Below, in pieces: positions 1 through 8,163 of a stretch of 64,000 nt of DNA. Below the pieces are notes generated by a model. That model ran no database searches. It saw only the letters and a program-made list of their open reading frames with translations, and was not told the DNA's origin. Numbering within the stretch: position 1 is the first letter of the stretch; the number at the start of each line of letters is the position of its first letter. A program made the translations under genes and the position numbers. The DNA is from Pseudomonas fluorescens (GTDB taxonomy: Bacteria > Pseudomonadota > Gammaproteobacteria > Pseudomonadales > Pseudomonadaceae), in the NCBI RefSeq assembly GCF_000730425.1, contig NZ_CP008896.1, positions 4,340,001-4,404,000 on the forward strand, given 5' to 3'.

Positions 1-1
1 G

Positions 2-1594
2 GGCCAGCACACGCTGCTGGAGGGCGCGGCGCTGGGAGCCTTGTTGCTCGGCGTGGCGTTGTTATTCAGCTTTCACCAACTGCGCAAGGCTACACGGGAG
101 CAGATTACCCAGTGGGAGCGCCGAGGCTTGCCGGTCCTGGCCGGCCTTGGCCTGGGCTTTGTGTATCTGCTGGCGCCGTTGCTGTTGGCCGAGCAGGGCA
201 CCGCGATCAGTTGGGCGTTGGCGGGGCTGATCACGGTGTTTGTCGGCCTGCATATCGCATCGCGCACCGTCCTGTTTTGCGCACTCGGCGTGCAGGTGTT
301 GGCAGGGGCGTTGCTCACGCTGACGTCATGGGGTGCCGAGGAACTGTCGGCGTTTCGCCATATCGGTTTCTGGGCGCCGATGCTGGTCGGGTTGGCCGCC
401 TTTGTCGGTGCCTGGCGTGTGCAGGGCCGCGGTCAACGGCTCAAGGTGCCCCATCTCTCCAATGGCCTGCTGGCGTGGGGCGCGGCGTGGTGGGTATTGG
501 CACTGAACCATGAAGTGCTGCGCTTCACTCCGCCGGAGCTGCAAGCCACCTTCCTGCTGGTGGCGGCAGCGGCCAGCGCGGCACTGTGGAGGTTGCTGGC
601 GTTGCGCCTGCGTTGGGCCGCGCTGGGAACCCTCTGCCTGTTGCTGATGCCGGCGGCGGCGCTGGTGTTGCTGGTGTCGGTGCATCGTTACTACCACCCG
701 GCGGCCGAATGGGGCTGGCTGGCCTGGTTCGCGGTGTTCGCTGTGCATTTCATCGCGCTGCGTTATCTGGCCGGCTTGGCGGCGACAAAGGCCCTGAGCG
801 TTGCCCATGTACTGGGCTGTTGGATGCTGATCGGCCTGTTGGCCCTGGAGTTGCGCTACGGCCTGTTGGTGCTCTCGGTGCAATACAACGCCTGGCGTTG
901 GCTGGGCTGGGCGATTTTCCCAAGCCTGTACCTGATCGCCGTCGCTTCAGCGCGCCAATGGCCGTGGCCGGTGTCTGCTTATCCGCGCGAATACCGCCTC
1001 CTTGCCGCGCTACCGCTGGCCTTGCTGATGCTGGTGTGGTTCTGGTTGGCCAATATTTTCAGCGACGGTACCGCCCAGCCCTTGCCCTACGTGCCGTTGC
1101 TCAACCCCCTGGACATCGGCCTGCTGTTTGCGCTGCTGGGGGTGTACCTGTGGTCGCGCGGTGCAGCGCCACAACTGGGCGGGCGTACCCCACAGATTGC
1201 CCAAGGCGTCGCCGGGTTCTCGCTGTTTGCCTTTTTCACCGCGTTGGTGATGCGCACGGCGCACCATTGGGGGGGCGTGCCGTTTTATCTGGATGCGTTG
1301 CTCGATTCGATGCTGGTCCAGGCTGGGCTGTCGATTGTCTGGACCCTGATTGCCCTGGGGCTGATGATCGGCGGCCATCTGCGCCATCGTCGTGAGGTCT
1401 GGCTGGTCGGCGCAGTGCTGATTGGTGTGGTGGTCGCCAAATTGTTCCTCGTCGAGCTGAGCAACCGTGGCGGGCTGGAGCGGATTGTGTCGTTTATCGG
1501 CGTGGGCGGGCTGTTGCTGGTGGTGGGCTATTTTGCCCCGTTGCCGCCCAAACGCAGTGAGACTGGAACTCAAACCCAAGGAGCGTCGTCTTGA
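2..1594 (+). CDS. DUF2339 family multi-pass membrane protein (3' part)
   Basis: The reading frame is open to the left edge of the window, so this is the C-terminal part (about 530 residues) of a longer protein. It is almost entirely hydrophobic helices separated by short loops, well over ten membrane spans, as in the large DUF2339 inner-membrane proteins. There is no catalytic motif I can name. The stop codon overlaps the start of the next gene, a DUF3999 protein. These two families are usual neighbours in Pseudomonas and probably work together at the envelope, but the function is unknown. The family call rests on the architecture plus this partner. Confidence 0.75.
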   Translation, partial: GQHTLLEGAALGALLLGVALLFSFHQLRKATREQITQWERRGLPVLAGLGLGFVYLLAPLLLAEQGTAISWALAGLITVFVGLHIASRTVLFCALGVQVLAGALLTLTSWGAEELSAFRHIGFWAPMLVGLAAFVGAWRVQGRGQRLKVPHLSNGLLAWGAAWWVLALNHEVLRFTPPELQATFLLVAAAASAALWRLLALRLRWAALGTLCLLLMPAAALVLLVSVHRYYHPAAEWGWLAWFAVFAVHFIALRYLAGLAATKALSVAHVLGCWMLIGLLALELRYGLLVLSVQYNAWRWLGWAIFPSLYLIAVASARQWPWPVSAYPREYRLLAALPLALLMLVWFWLANIFSDGTAQPLPYVPLLNPLDIGLLFALLGVYLWSRGAAPQLGGRTPQIAQGVAGFSLFAFFTALVMRTAHHWGGVPFYLDALLDSMLVQAGLSIVWTLIALGLMIGGHLRHRREVWLVGAVLIGVVVAKLFLVELSNRGGLERIVSFIGVGGLLLVVGYFAPLPPKRSETGTQTQGASS

Positions 1595-2931
1595 TCGGCA
1601 AACTGAGTATTGCGCTAGTGGGCCTGTGTACCGTGTTATCGGCATGGGCCGCAGAAACCCCCGCCGACTTCACCGCCCGGGTACCGCTGGCAATCAGCGG
1701 CGAAGGCCCCTGGTATCGCCTGGAGCTGCCACTGGCGGTGCAGTTGAGTGCCCGCCAGGCCGATCTGCGTGACCTGCGGGTGTTTAACGCAGCCGGCGAG
1801 CCCCAGGCGTATGCGTGGGTGCGCCAGTCGGCTGAAAGCGCAAAACACACGACCCGGCTGAAGGGCTTTGCGCTGTATGCCGCCGACAATGCCAGCGACA
1901 GTGTGCCCGGCGTGCGCGTGCAATCGAGTGCCTCGGGCACTCTGGTACAAGTGCAGCCTTCCAGCGAGGTGCCGGCCGGCGCGCAGGTGCGCCGCGGCTG
2001 GTTGCTCGATGCCAGTGCAATCAAGGCACCGATGCAAAAATTGATCCTCGACTGGTCTGCTGAGCAGGACGGCTTCCAGCGTTTGAGCATCGAAGCCAGT
2101 GATGATTTGCAGCACTGGCGATCCTGGGGCGAAGGGCAGGTGGCGCGCCTGGCATTTGCCGACGATCGGATTGAGCAGCGTGAGGTCGCCTTGCCGGGGC
2201 AGTCGGCACGTTATCTGCGCCTGCTGTGGCAAGGCCAGGCTGCGCCCGAGTTGACGTCCATTGAAGTGCAGAGCACCAGTAGCCTGCCGGTGCCGTTGGT
2301 ATGGTCCGAGCCCTTGGCCGGCAGCACCCTTGAGCCGGGACAGTACAGCTGGCAGTTGCCTGGGGTGTTGAGCATCGAGCGGGTACGCGTCGAGTTGCGC
2401 CAGCCCAACAGCCTGGCGCCGGTGGGACTTCAGGGGCGCCAGGACAGCAAGCAGGCATGGCAGCCGTTGAGCCGTGGTTTGCTCTATCGGCTGACGCAAG
2501 GCGGGCAAGAAATCACCCAGGATCAATTGCAACTGCCGGGCTATCCGGTCCGGCAGCTCAAGCTGGAGGTCGATGAGCGGGGCGGTGGCCTGGGGGCGCA
2601 GGCGCCAGCGTTGAGTTTCGCCGTGCGGGCCACGCAAGTGGTGTTCCTGGCACGGGGCGAGCCACCGTTTATCCTGGCGCTGGGCAACCCATTGGCCAAG
2701 GCCGCCAACCTGCCGTTGGCGACCTTGATTCCCGACTACCAGCCGCAGCGCCTCGCGGCGTTGGGCCAGGCCAGGGTCGATGGCACGTGGCACGCCAATG
2801 CACCTGCCGCACCCACGGTCGCAGGTTTCAACTGGCAAAAAGTTGGCCTGTGGGCCGTATTGCTGCTGGGTGTAGCGGCACTGGGGGCGATGGCCTACAG
2901 TCTGTTGCGCAAGCCGCCGGCCAAGCCCTGA
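1591..2931 (+). CDS. DUF3999 family envelope protein
   Basis: A 446-residue protein starting at TTG, whose start overlaps the TGA of the DUF2339 gene (TTGA). The sequence 'AAGGAG' lies about 10 bases upstream. The N-terminus is a signal peptide (residues 1-20, ending in 'SAWA'), followed by a long beta-rich, presumably periplasmic region. One transmembrane helix lies near residues 418-440 with a short basic tail ('RKPPAKP'), so the protein is anchored at its C-terminus. Translational coupling suggests a two-protein membrane unit with the upstream gene. No enzymatic motif is visible and the role is unknown. Confidence 0.8.
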   Translation: MIGKLSIALVGLCTVLSAWAAETPADFTARVPLAISGEGPWYRLELPLAVQLSARQADLRDLRVFNAAGEPQAYAWVRQSAESAKHTTRLKGFALYAADNASDSVPGVRVQSSASGTLVQVQPSSEVPAGAQVRRGWLLDASAIKAPMQKLILDWSAEQDGFQRLSIEASDDLQHWRSWGEGQVARLAFADDRIEQREVALPGQSARYLRLLWQGQAAPELTSIEVQSTSSLPVPLVWSEPLAGSTLEPGQYSWQLPGVLSIERVRVELRQPNSLAPVGLQGRQDSKQAWQPLSRGLLYRLTQGGQEITQDQLQLPGYPVRQLKLEVDERGGGLGAQAPALSFAVRATQVVFLARGEPPFILALGNPLAKAANLPLATLIPDYQPQRLAALGQARVDGTWHANAPAAPTVAGFNWQKVGLWAVLLLGVAALGAMAYSLLRKPPAKP

Positions 2932-2973
2932 GCCGGGGCTTACATGAACTCTGTCAGGCTTATCTCGTCTGAT

Positions 2974-3020
2974 AGGAGGAAATGCGCCCCGACTCGCGCT
3001 AAACTGCGCGGGTTTTTTAG
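2974..3020 (+). promoter_or_regulatory. fbp leader: hairpin plus T-run with a possible mini-ORF
   Basis: A five-base-pair stem CGCGC/GCGCG (2995-2999 with 3006-3010) is followed by GGTTTTTT, the pattern of a small intrinsic terminator or attenuator. It lies 35 bases before the fbp start. Just upstream is 'AGGAGGAAATG', which would open a six-codon frame (2982-3002) whose TAA falls in the hairpin loop. The SD-to-ATG distance of 2 bases is too short for strong initiation. The block may simply be the terminator of the DUF2339/DUF3999 pair, or a TAAACT -10 box. Confidence 0.35.
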
Positions 3021-3045
3021 CCCCCCCCATTCTCCGGAGCCTTCC

Positions 3046-4059
3046 ATGTCCCGCGTTACCCTGAGTCGCTATTTGATTGAGCAGACCCGCAGCAACAACA
3101 CCCCTGCCGATCTGCGCTTCCTGATCGAAGTGGTGGCGCGTGCTTGCAAGGAAATCAGCCACGCCGTGTCCAAGGGCGCGCTGGGCGGTGTCCTGGGCAG
3201 CATGGGCACTGAAAACGTGCAAGGCGAAGTGCAGAAGAAGCTTGACGTGATTTCCAACGAAATCCTGCTCGAAGCCAATGAATGGGGCGGTCACCTGGCC
3301 GGCATGGCGTCCGAAGAAATGGACAACGCCTACCAGATCCCGGGCAAGTACCCCAAAGGCGCGTACCTGCTGGTATTCGACCCGCTGGACGGCTCGTCGA
3401 ACATCGACATCAATGCGCCAGTCGGCACCATCTTCTCGGTACTGCGTTGCCCTAACGAATACCTGAGCCAGAACGAAGCCTTGAACGAAAAGGCCTTCCT
3501 GCAGCCAGGCACCGAGCAGGTTGCCGCCGGTTATGCCATCTACGGCCCGCAGACCATGCTGGTGCTGACCCTGGGCGATGGCGTCAAGGGCTTTACCCTG
3601 GACCGTGAAATGGGCAGCTTCGTCCTGACTCACGAAGATATTTCCATTCCTGCCTCTACCCAGGAATTCGCGATCAACATGTCCAACCAGCGCCACTGGG
3701 AAGAACCGGTCAAGCGCTACGTCAACGAGTTGATGGAAGGCGAAGAAGGCCCGCTGAAGAAAAACTTCAACATGCGCTGGGTGGCCGCGATGGTTGCCGA
3801 CGTGCACCGCATCCTGACCCGTGGTGGCCTGTTCATGTACCCACGCGACAGTCGCGAGCCATCCAAGCCAGGCAAACTGCGCCTGATGTACGAAGCCAAC
3901 CCGATGTCGTTCCTGGTTGAGCAGGCGGGCGGTGCGTCGACTGACGGCCACCAGCGTATCCTCGACATCCAGCCTGAAGGCCTGCACCAGCGTGTGGCGG
4001 TGTTCCTGGGCTCCAAGGAAGAAGTGGCGCGTGTGACCGGTTACCACAAGAAGGCGTAA
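3046..4059 (+). CDS. fbp: Fructose-1,6-bisphosphatase, class I
   Basis: A 337-residue enzyme that hydrolyses fructose 1,6-bisphosphate to fructose 6-phosphate, the committed step of gluconeogenesis in the cytoplasm. The metal/substrate motif '[10 protein letters not shown]' is at residues 112-121, and the late family motif '[18 protein letters not shown]' is intact. Length is normal for gammaproteobacterial class I FBPases. I chose the ATG at 3046 ('[10 protein letters not shown]') because it has a CGGAG Shine-Dalgarno and fits the family N-terminus. An in-frame ATG at 2944 would add 34 unrelated residues. A perfect inverted repeat, GAAGGCG-TAA-CGCCTTC, surrounds the stop codon. Confidence 0.97.
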   Translation: MSRVTLSRYLIEQTRSNNTPADLRFLIEVVARACKEISHAVSKGALGGVLGSMGTENVQGEVQKKLDVISNEILLEANEWGGHLAGMASEEMDNAYQIPGKYPKGAYLLVFDPLDGSSNIDINAPVGTIFSVLRCPNEYLSQNEALNEKAFLQPGTEQVAAGYAIYGPQTMLVLTLGDGVKGFTLDREMGSFVLTHEDISIPASTQEFAINMSNQRHWEEPVKRYVNELMEGEEGPLKKNFNMRWVAAMVADVHRILTRGGLFMYPRDSREPSKPGKLRLMYEANPMSFLVEQAGGASTDGHQRILDIQPEGLHQRVAVFLGSKEEVARVTGYHKKA

Positions 4060-4066
4060 CGCCTTC

Positions 4067-4147
4067 TGTAGGAGCGAGCGTGCGAAAGTATTCCAGGCGC
4101 ATTACTGCGTTGGCTGTACCTTTTTCGCGAGCAAGCTCGCTCCTACA
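4067..4147. repeat. REP-type inverted repeat pair
   Basis: 'TGTAGGAGCGAGC' and 'GCTCGCTCCTACA' face each other across a less regular loop just after fbp. This is a REP doublet of the 'GTAGGAGCGAGC' subtype, intergenic and capable of a long hairpin. Confidence 0.8.
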
Positions 4148-4168
4148 GTGAACCTTGCGCGTCAGATC

Positions 4169-4211
4169 AAGCCCCGAAACGTTTCAGCGTTTCGGGGCTT
4201 TTTTTGTTTTT
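4169..4211 (+). terminator. Rho-independent terminator
   Basis: A perfect 12-bp stem AAGCCCCGAAAC/GTTTCGGGGCTT with loop GTTTCAGC is followed by TTTTTTGTTTTT. It ends the fbp transcript and insulates the lipoprotein gene downstream. Confidence 0.9.
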
Positions 4212-4294
4212 GCCTTCCGGGAACCAGACCCCCCTTTTCCCTTCTAAGCTTCTGGCAGATCCCCACTGCTGCGTGTCCCTCCAGGAGCTCTACC

Positions 4295-4549
4295 ATGTCG
4301 TTACGCCGTCTCGCCCTCTTGTGCTTTTGCGTCCTGTTGGCCGCTTGCAGCAAGGTCACCCAGGAAAACTACCAGAAGCTCTCGGCTGGCATGGCCAAGG
4401 CCGAAGTGGAGTCGTTGCTGGGTAAGCCCACCGATTGTTCCGGCGCGCTGGGCATGTCCAGTTGCACCTGGGGCGATAAAAACAGCTTTATCAGTGTGCA
4501 GTACGCCGGTGACAAAGTTCTGATGTTTTCCGGGCAAGGCCTGAAGTAA
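4295..4549 (+). CDS. Small lipoprotein with a SmpA/BamE-like repeat
   Basis: An 84-residue lipoprotein. The signal sequence ends in lipobox 'LLAAC' with Cys18 as the lipidation site. The mature part contains 'YQKLSAGMAKAEVESLLGKP', which matches the 'GMTKAQVEALLGKP' element of small SmpA/OmlA (BamE-like) outer-membrane lipoproteins, and two later cysteines (in 'DCSG' and 'SCTW'). The start at 4295 has 'CCAGGAGC' 7 bases upstream. It is followed after 30 bases by another lipoprotein, so the two may be co-transcribed. The function is not known. Confidence 0.8.
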   Translation: MSLRRLALLCFCVLLAACSKVTQENYQKLSAGMAKAEVESLLGKPTDCSGALGMSSCTWGDKNSFISVQYAGDKVLMFSGQGLK

Positions 4550-4579
4550 ACCGGGGCGAAAGCCTGCGGGAGAAGAAGA

Positions 4580-5149
4580 ATGATGCGTTTCGTTTTATAC
4601 CTTTGCGCCAGCCTGTTTTTGGCAGGCTGCGCCAGCCATTCTGGCGATGATCTGCAACCCAAGACTGTCGGCAGCGTCAACCTCAAGCGTTACCAGGGCA
4701 CCTGGTACGAGTTGGCCCGCCTGCCCATGTACTTCCAGCGCAACTGCGCGCAATCGGAGGCCCGTTATTCCCTGTTGCCCGATGGCGACATGTCAGTGTT
4801 CAACCGCTGCCTGACCACCGAGTGGAAATGGGAAGAAGCCAAGGGCACGGCCACGCCGCAAGTACCGGGCAAGACCGACAAGCTGTGGGTCGAATTCAAC
4901 AACTGGTTCACCGCATTGCTACCGGGTGTGGCCAAGGGCGATTACTGGGTGTTGTACGTCAGCGATGACTACAAGACTGCCATCGTCGGCAGCCCGAGCC
5001 GGCGCTACATGTGGCTGTTGTCGCGCACGCCGACCGTCAGTGCCGACACCCGCGAAGACCTGTTGAGCCGCGCGCGTCAGCAGGGTTACGACACCACGCG
5101 GTTGATCTGGCGTACGTCGGATAAGCAGATGGCCAAGACGTCGCAGTGA
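4580..5149 (+). CDS. blc: Outer-membrane lipocalin (Blc-like)
   Basis: A 189-residue lipoprotein with lipobox 'LAGC' (Cys17) and the lipocalin signature 'GTWYELARLP' near residues 40-49. A later block, 'KGDYWVLYVSDDYKTAIVG', corresponds to the second conserved lipocalin strand. Bacterial Blc proteins are anchored to the outer membrane and bind fatty acids or lysophospholipids, so a role in membrane lipid handling is inferred. The start is ATG at 4580 or the adjacent ATG at 4583, both behind a purine-rich stretch. A strong terminator follows directly. Confidence 0.9.
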   Translation: MMRFVLYLCASLFLAGCASHSGDDLQPKTVGSVNLKRYQGTWYELARLPMYFQRNCAQSEARYSLLPDGDMSVFNRCLTTEWKWEEAKGTATPQVPGKTDKLWVEFNNWFTALLPGVAKGDYWVLYVSDDYKTAIVGSPSRRYMWLLSRTPTVSADTREDLLSRARQQGYDTTRLIWRTSDKQMAKTSQ

Positions 5150-5159
5150 TGTGAAATAG

Positions 5160-5196
5160 AAAGGGCGGGTTTTTTAATAAACCCGCCCTTTTTTTG
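5160..5196. terminator. Bidirectional intrinsic terminator
   Basis: The stem AAGGGCGGGT/ACCCGCCCTT around TTTTTAATAA is followed by T7 on the plus strand and preceded by an A-rich run. It can therefore end both the lipocalin gene and the convergent small gene on the minus strand. Confidence 0.85.
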
Positions 5197-5199
5197 CCC

Positions 5200-5508
5200 T
5201 CAGGTTTTTGCTGTGGTGGGACGCAGGCATTCAATGGATCGATCAACGGTGGTCTTGGCGATCTCCAGTAAATGCCATACCGCCAGCACTTTGGCCCGTT
5301 CGGGGCTGTGCAGCAGCTCTCCACAATCGAGCGCAGTCGCCGAAGCGCTATCCAGCAGGCTGGCGGTGAAGAGCAGGGCATCTTCGAAGCTCAAGTCGGA
5401 GTGAGTGCTGTGAGCATCTGGGGTCGGCAGGTAATGGTCGATGGCGCGATTGAACGCGGCGCGGTCTTTGGCAGGATCACGGGGTGGGTCGGGGACAACT
5501 TTATGCAT
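5200..5508 (-). CDS. Small DUF6124/DUF3077-like protein
   Basis: A 102-residue soluble protein beginning 'MHKVVPDPPRDP', an N-terminus typical of a small Pseudomonas family (DUF6124 or its relative DUF3077), followed by a predicted helical C-terminal half ('EDALLFTASLLDSASATALD'). It has neither signal peptide nor catalytic motif. The start has an excellent 'AAGGAG' Shine-Dalgarno. The gene is preceded on its own strand by a complex foldable leader (5545-5685), which is unusual for so small a gene and suggests RNA-level control. Its function is unknown. Confidence 0.65.
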   Translation of the reverse strand: MHKVVPDPPRDPAKDRAAFNRAIDHYLPTPDAHSTHSDLSFEDALLFTASLLDSASATALDCGELLHSPERAKVLAVWHLLEIAKTTVDRSIECLRPTTAKT

Positions 5509-5544
5509 GGCGAAGCTCCTTGTGAGAATCGGAGCCGGCCCGTC

Positions 5545-5685
5545 GCGACTAAACGAAGGGTGGCGGCTGTACGCAGGTTAGTCGACCGGCCACAAGGAAA
5601 TCCGGCGCACCCGAGGGTGCCCTGCGCACAGCCACCATAAAACTTCATGGGACCATGCACCTTGTGATGTACCGGGCGACTAAAC
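5545..5685 (-). ncRNA. Candidate structured RNA leader with C4-like layout
   Basis: Read on the minus strand, GGTGGCTGTGCGCAGG (5636 to 5621) pairs almost perfectly with CCTGCGTACAGCCGCCACC (5577 to 5559). The stem encloses hairpin GGCACCC-TCG-GGGTGC and a loop carrying CGACTAA. Two identical 10-mers, GTTTAGTCGC, flank the fold (5685-5676 and 5554-5545), and both are complementary over 7 bases to the enclosed CGACTAA. The downstream copy lies about 35 bases before the start codon of the small gene. Loop-to-flank complementarity on both sides is the layout of phage C4 antisense RNAs. Homology to them is inference only. Confidence 0.55.
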
Positions 5686-5833
5686 CCGATCACTGATGGG
5701 CAGTGACGGATCGCAGGCTAGCCATCGATTCCAACAGGCACAAGGCGGCCGGGATTGTCTCGGAAATGTCCTGCGATTTAAAGGGACGCACCTTGCTGGC
5801 CCTTTACAAACCATGACCAAACGCCAGCCCCAA

Positions 5834-5931
5834 CCACTGTAGGCGCTGGCTTGCCAGCGATAGCGGTGGGTCAGCCAATGAATTTATTGACTGACAATCC
5901 GTCATCGCTGGCAAGCCAGCGCCTACAGTGG
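5834..5931. repeat. REP doublet
   Basis: 'CCACTGTAGGCGCTGGCTTG' and its reverse complement face each other across about 55 bases, forming a long hairpin next to the hutF stop. Confidence 0.85.
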
Positions 5932-5940
5932 GATGTGGTG

Positions 5941-7305
5941 TTAGGACAGTAGGTCTCTGAGGACCTGTGTGAAGGCGCGGCTGCTCTCTTCCTCGCCCGC
6001 ATGATGCCCATCGCGCACCACCCACTGGCCATTGACCAGCACATCGCGCACTTGCCGATCACCCCCGGCAAACAGCCAGCGGTTGAGAATCCCGTCTTCA
6101 CTGGCCGTCGCCAGGTACGGATCGTTGCCGTCCAGCACCAGCCAGTCGGCGCGCTTGCCCGCTTCCAGGCGGCCAATCGGTTGCCCCAGTGCCTGGGCGC
6201 CACCGTCGAGGGCTGCGTCAAACAGGGTGCGGCCGACCATCGGCTGGTCGCTGCGATACAGCCGGTTGCGCCGCTGGTCGCGCAGGCGCTGGCCGTATTC
6301 CAGCCAGCGCAATTCCTCGACCACGCTCAATGACACATGGCTGTCCGAGCCAATCCCCATGCGCCCGCCCTGGGCCAGGAAGTCCACCGCAGGGAAAATC
6401 CCGTCGCCCAGGTTGGCTTCAGTGGTCAGGCACAGCCCGGCAATGGCTCGGCTGCTGGCCATCAGCGTCACTTCGTCGGGGTTGGCGTGGGTGGCGTGTA
6501 CCAGGCACCAGCGCTGATCGACGTCGACATTGTCATACAGCCATTGCAGCGGGCGCTTGCCGCTCCAGGCCAGGCAATCATCGACTTCCTTTTGCTGTTC
6601 GGCGATATGGATATGCACCGGGCAGGCCTGGTCGCTGGCGGCCAATACTTCGCGGATCTGCTGCGGGGTGACCGCACGCAACGAGTGGAAACACAGGCCC
6701 AGTTGCTGCGCCGGTTGTGCGGCCACTATCGGTTGCAAACGCGCTTGCAGGTCCAGGTAGTTGTCGGTGCTGTTGATAAAGCGGCGCTGGCCGTCGTTCG
6801 GTGCCTGGCCACCAAAGCCCGAGTGGCTGTAAAGCACCGGCAGCAACGTCAGGCCGATCCCGCTGCTGGCTGCCGCCAGGCTGATCTGGCGTGACAGTTC
6901 GGTAGGGTCGGCGTAAGGCTGGCCGCTGAGATCGTGATGCACATAGTGGAACTCGGCGACCGAGGTGTAGCCGGCCTTGAGCATCTCGATGTACAGCTGG
7001 CGGGCGATGATCTGCAACTGCTCGGGGCTGATCTGGCCGACCATGCGGTACATCAGGTCGCGCCAGGTCCAGAAACTGTCATTGGGGTTGCCGGCGACTT
7101 CCGCCAGCCCCGCCATGGCCCGTTGAAACGCGTGGGAATGCAGGTTCGGCATGCCCGGCAACACGGGGCCTCTCAACCGCTCGGCGCCGTCTGCGCTGGC
7201 ATTGGCCGTAACGTTGGCCAACAGGCCATGGGCACTGACTTCAAGACGTACATCAGTGGCCCATCCATTAGGCAGCAGCGCGCGTTCGGCAAAGAAAGCG
7301 GACAT
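5941..7305 (-). CDS. hutF: Formimidoylglutamate deiminase
   Basis: A 454-residue amidohydrolase that converts N-formimino-L-glutamate to N-formyl-L-glutamate and ammonia, the penultimate step of the five-step histidine pathway. The metal-binding 'HSH' (His56, His58 in 'GMPNLHSHAFQR') is present, as are later ligands in 'LVHATHANPDE' and 'GIGSDSH'. ATG at 7305 ('MSAFFAERALL') is preferred over an in-frame TTG two codons upstream. The gene is divergent from hutC and shares an intergenic region that contains a HutC-type palindrome. HutG, which uses its product, is at the far end of the locus. Confidence 0.96.
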   Translation of the reverse strand: MSAFFAERALLPNGWATDVRLEVSAHGLLANVTANASADGAERLRGPVLPGMPNLHSHAFQRAMAGLAEVAGNPNDSFWTWRDLMYRMVGQISPEQLQIIARQLYIEMLKAGYTSVAEFHYVHHDLSGQPYADPTELSRQISLAAASSGIGLTLLPVLYSHSGFGGQAPNDGQRRFINSTDNYLDLQARLQPIVAAQPAQQLGLCFHSLRAVTPQQIREVLAASDQACPVHIHIAEQQKEVDDCLAWSGKRPLQWLYDNVDVDQRWCLVHATHANPDEVTLMASSRAIAGLCLTTEANLGDGIFPAVDFLAQGGRMGIGSDSHVSLSVVEELRWLEYGQRLRDQRRNRLYRSDQPMVGRTLFDAALDGGAQALGQPIGRLEAGKRADWLVLDGNDPYLATASEDGILNRWLFAGGDRQVRDVLVNGQWVVRDGHHAGEEESSRAFTQVLRDLLS

Positions 7306-7334
7306 GATCAAGGCACCCCGGTCGTGTGTTTATT

Positions 7335-7350
7335 TGTATATACATATACA
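7335..7350. promoter_or_regulatory. HutC-type operator between hutF and hutC
   Basis: The perfect palindrome TGTATATACA (7335-7344) is extended on the right by TATACA. It fits the GTNTANAC core bound by the HutC subfamily of GntR regulators. Its location between the divergent hutF and hutC genes allows it to repress both. Confidence 0.65.
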
Positions 7351-7413
7351 GACGTTTGCCTGCTCGGTAAACTCCGGCAATCTATGCATCTTTTCCCTCT
7401 GCAAGGATTTCCC

Positions 7414-8163
7414 GTGCCGACTCCGCCCGCCAAGTCCCCGCTGGCTGCCCACATGGACGAAAGTCCGGCGCCCTTGTATGCCCGCGTCAAGCAGATGATC
7501 AGCCAGCAGATTCTCAACGGCAACTGGCCGCCGCACTATCGCGTGCCGTCGGAAAGCGAGCTGGTCAGCCAGCTGGGCTTTAGCCGCATGACCATCAATC
7601 GGGCCCTGCGGGAGCTGACTGCCGAAGGGCTGCTGGTGCGCATGCAAGGCGTCGGCACGTTTGTCGCCGAGCCCAAGAGCCAGTCGGCGCTGTTCGAGGT
7701 GCATAACATTGCCGATGAGATTGCCTCCCGTGGCCATCGCCACACCTGCAAGGTCATTACCCTGGGCGAAGAAGCCGCGGGCTCGGAACGCGCCGTGGCC
7801 CTGGAAATGCGCGAAGGCGGGCGGGTGTTCCACTCGCTGATCGTGCACTACGAGAACGATATCCCGGTGCAAATCGAAGACCGCTTCGTCAACGCCTTGG
7901 TGGCGCCGCAATACCTGCAACAGGATTTCACCCTGCAAACCCCCTACGCCTATCTCAACCAGGTGGCACCGCTGACCGAGGGCGAGCATGTGGTGGAGGC
8001 GATCCTGGCCGACCCGCAGGAATGCAAGCTGTTGCAGATCGAGGCGGGTGAGCCGTGCCTGCTGATTCGCCGGCGCACCTGGTCCGGGCGCCAGCCGGTG
8101 ACCGCTGCACGCCTGATCCACCCCGGCTCGCGCCACAGCCTCGAAGGACGTTTCAGCAAATGA
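7414..8163 (+). CDS. hutC: Histidine utilisation repressor HutC
   Basis: A 249-residue GntR-family repressor. A winged-helix domain occupies about residues 18-86 ('LYARVKQMI', 'YRVPSESELVSQLGFSRMTI'). A UTRA effector domain fills the rest and in this family binds urocanate, releasing the hut promoters. I chose GTG at 7414 ('PTPPAKSPLAAHM') with 'AAGGA' upstream, because longer in-frame extensions run through the divergent promoter. The last base of its final sense codon and the first two of its TGA form the ATG of hutD (ATGA), so the two are translationally coupled. Palindromes near hutF/hutC, hutU and the codB-like gene are its likely targets. Confidence 0.95.
   Translation: MPTPPAKSPLAAHMDESPAPLYARVKQMISQQILNGNWPPHYRVPSESELVSQLGFSRMTINRALRELTAEGLLVRMQGVGTFVAEPKSQSALFEVHNIADEIASRGHRHTCKVITLGEEAAGSERAVALEMREGGRVFHSLIVHYENDIPVQIEDRFVNALVAPQYLQQDFTLQTPYAYLNQVAPLTEGEHVVEAILADPQECKLLQIEAGEPCLLIRRRTWSGRQPVTAARLIHPGSRHSLEGRFSK

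Larger units (their letters stand above)
5509..5940. other. Intergenic region: structured leader, small hairpin, REP pair
   Basis: This 432-base stretch has no convincing gene. From left to right it holds the foldable leader of the DUF6124-like gene (5545-5685), a short hairpin TCACTG-ATGGG-CAGTGA (5690-5706), about 125 bases with nothing I recognise, and a REP doublet (5834-5931) that abuts the end of hutF. Confidence 0.7.

Noticed and set aside
1636..4047. An 803-codon open frame on the minus strand across DUF3999 and fbp
   Set aside because: It is antisense to two well-supported genes and crosses the gap between them. Its composition is typical of the shadow frame of GC-rich coding DNA, with no recognisable domain.
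5391..5693. A 100-codon frame over the DUF6124 leader
   Set aside because: It reads through the base-paired leader and into the small gene in another frame. The apparent conservation of such peptides is better explained by RNA structure.
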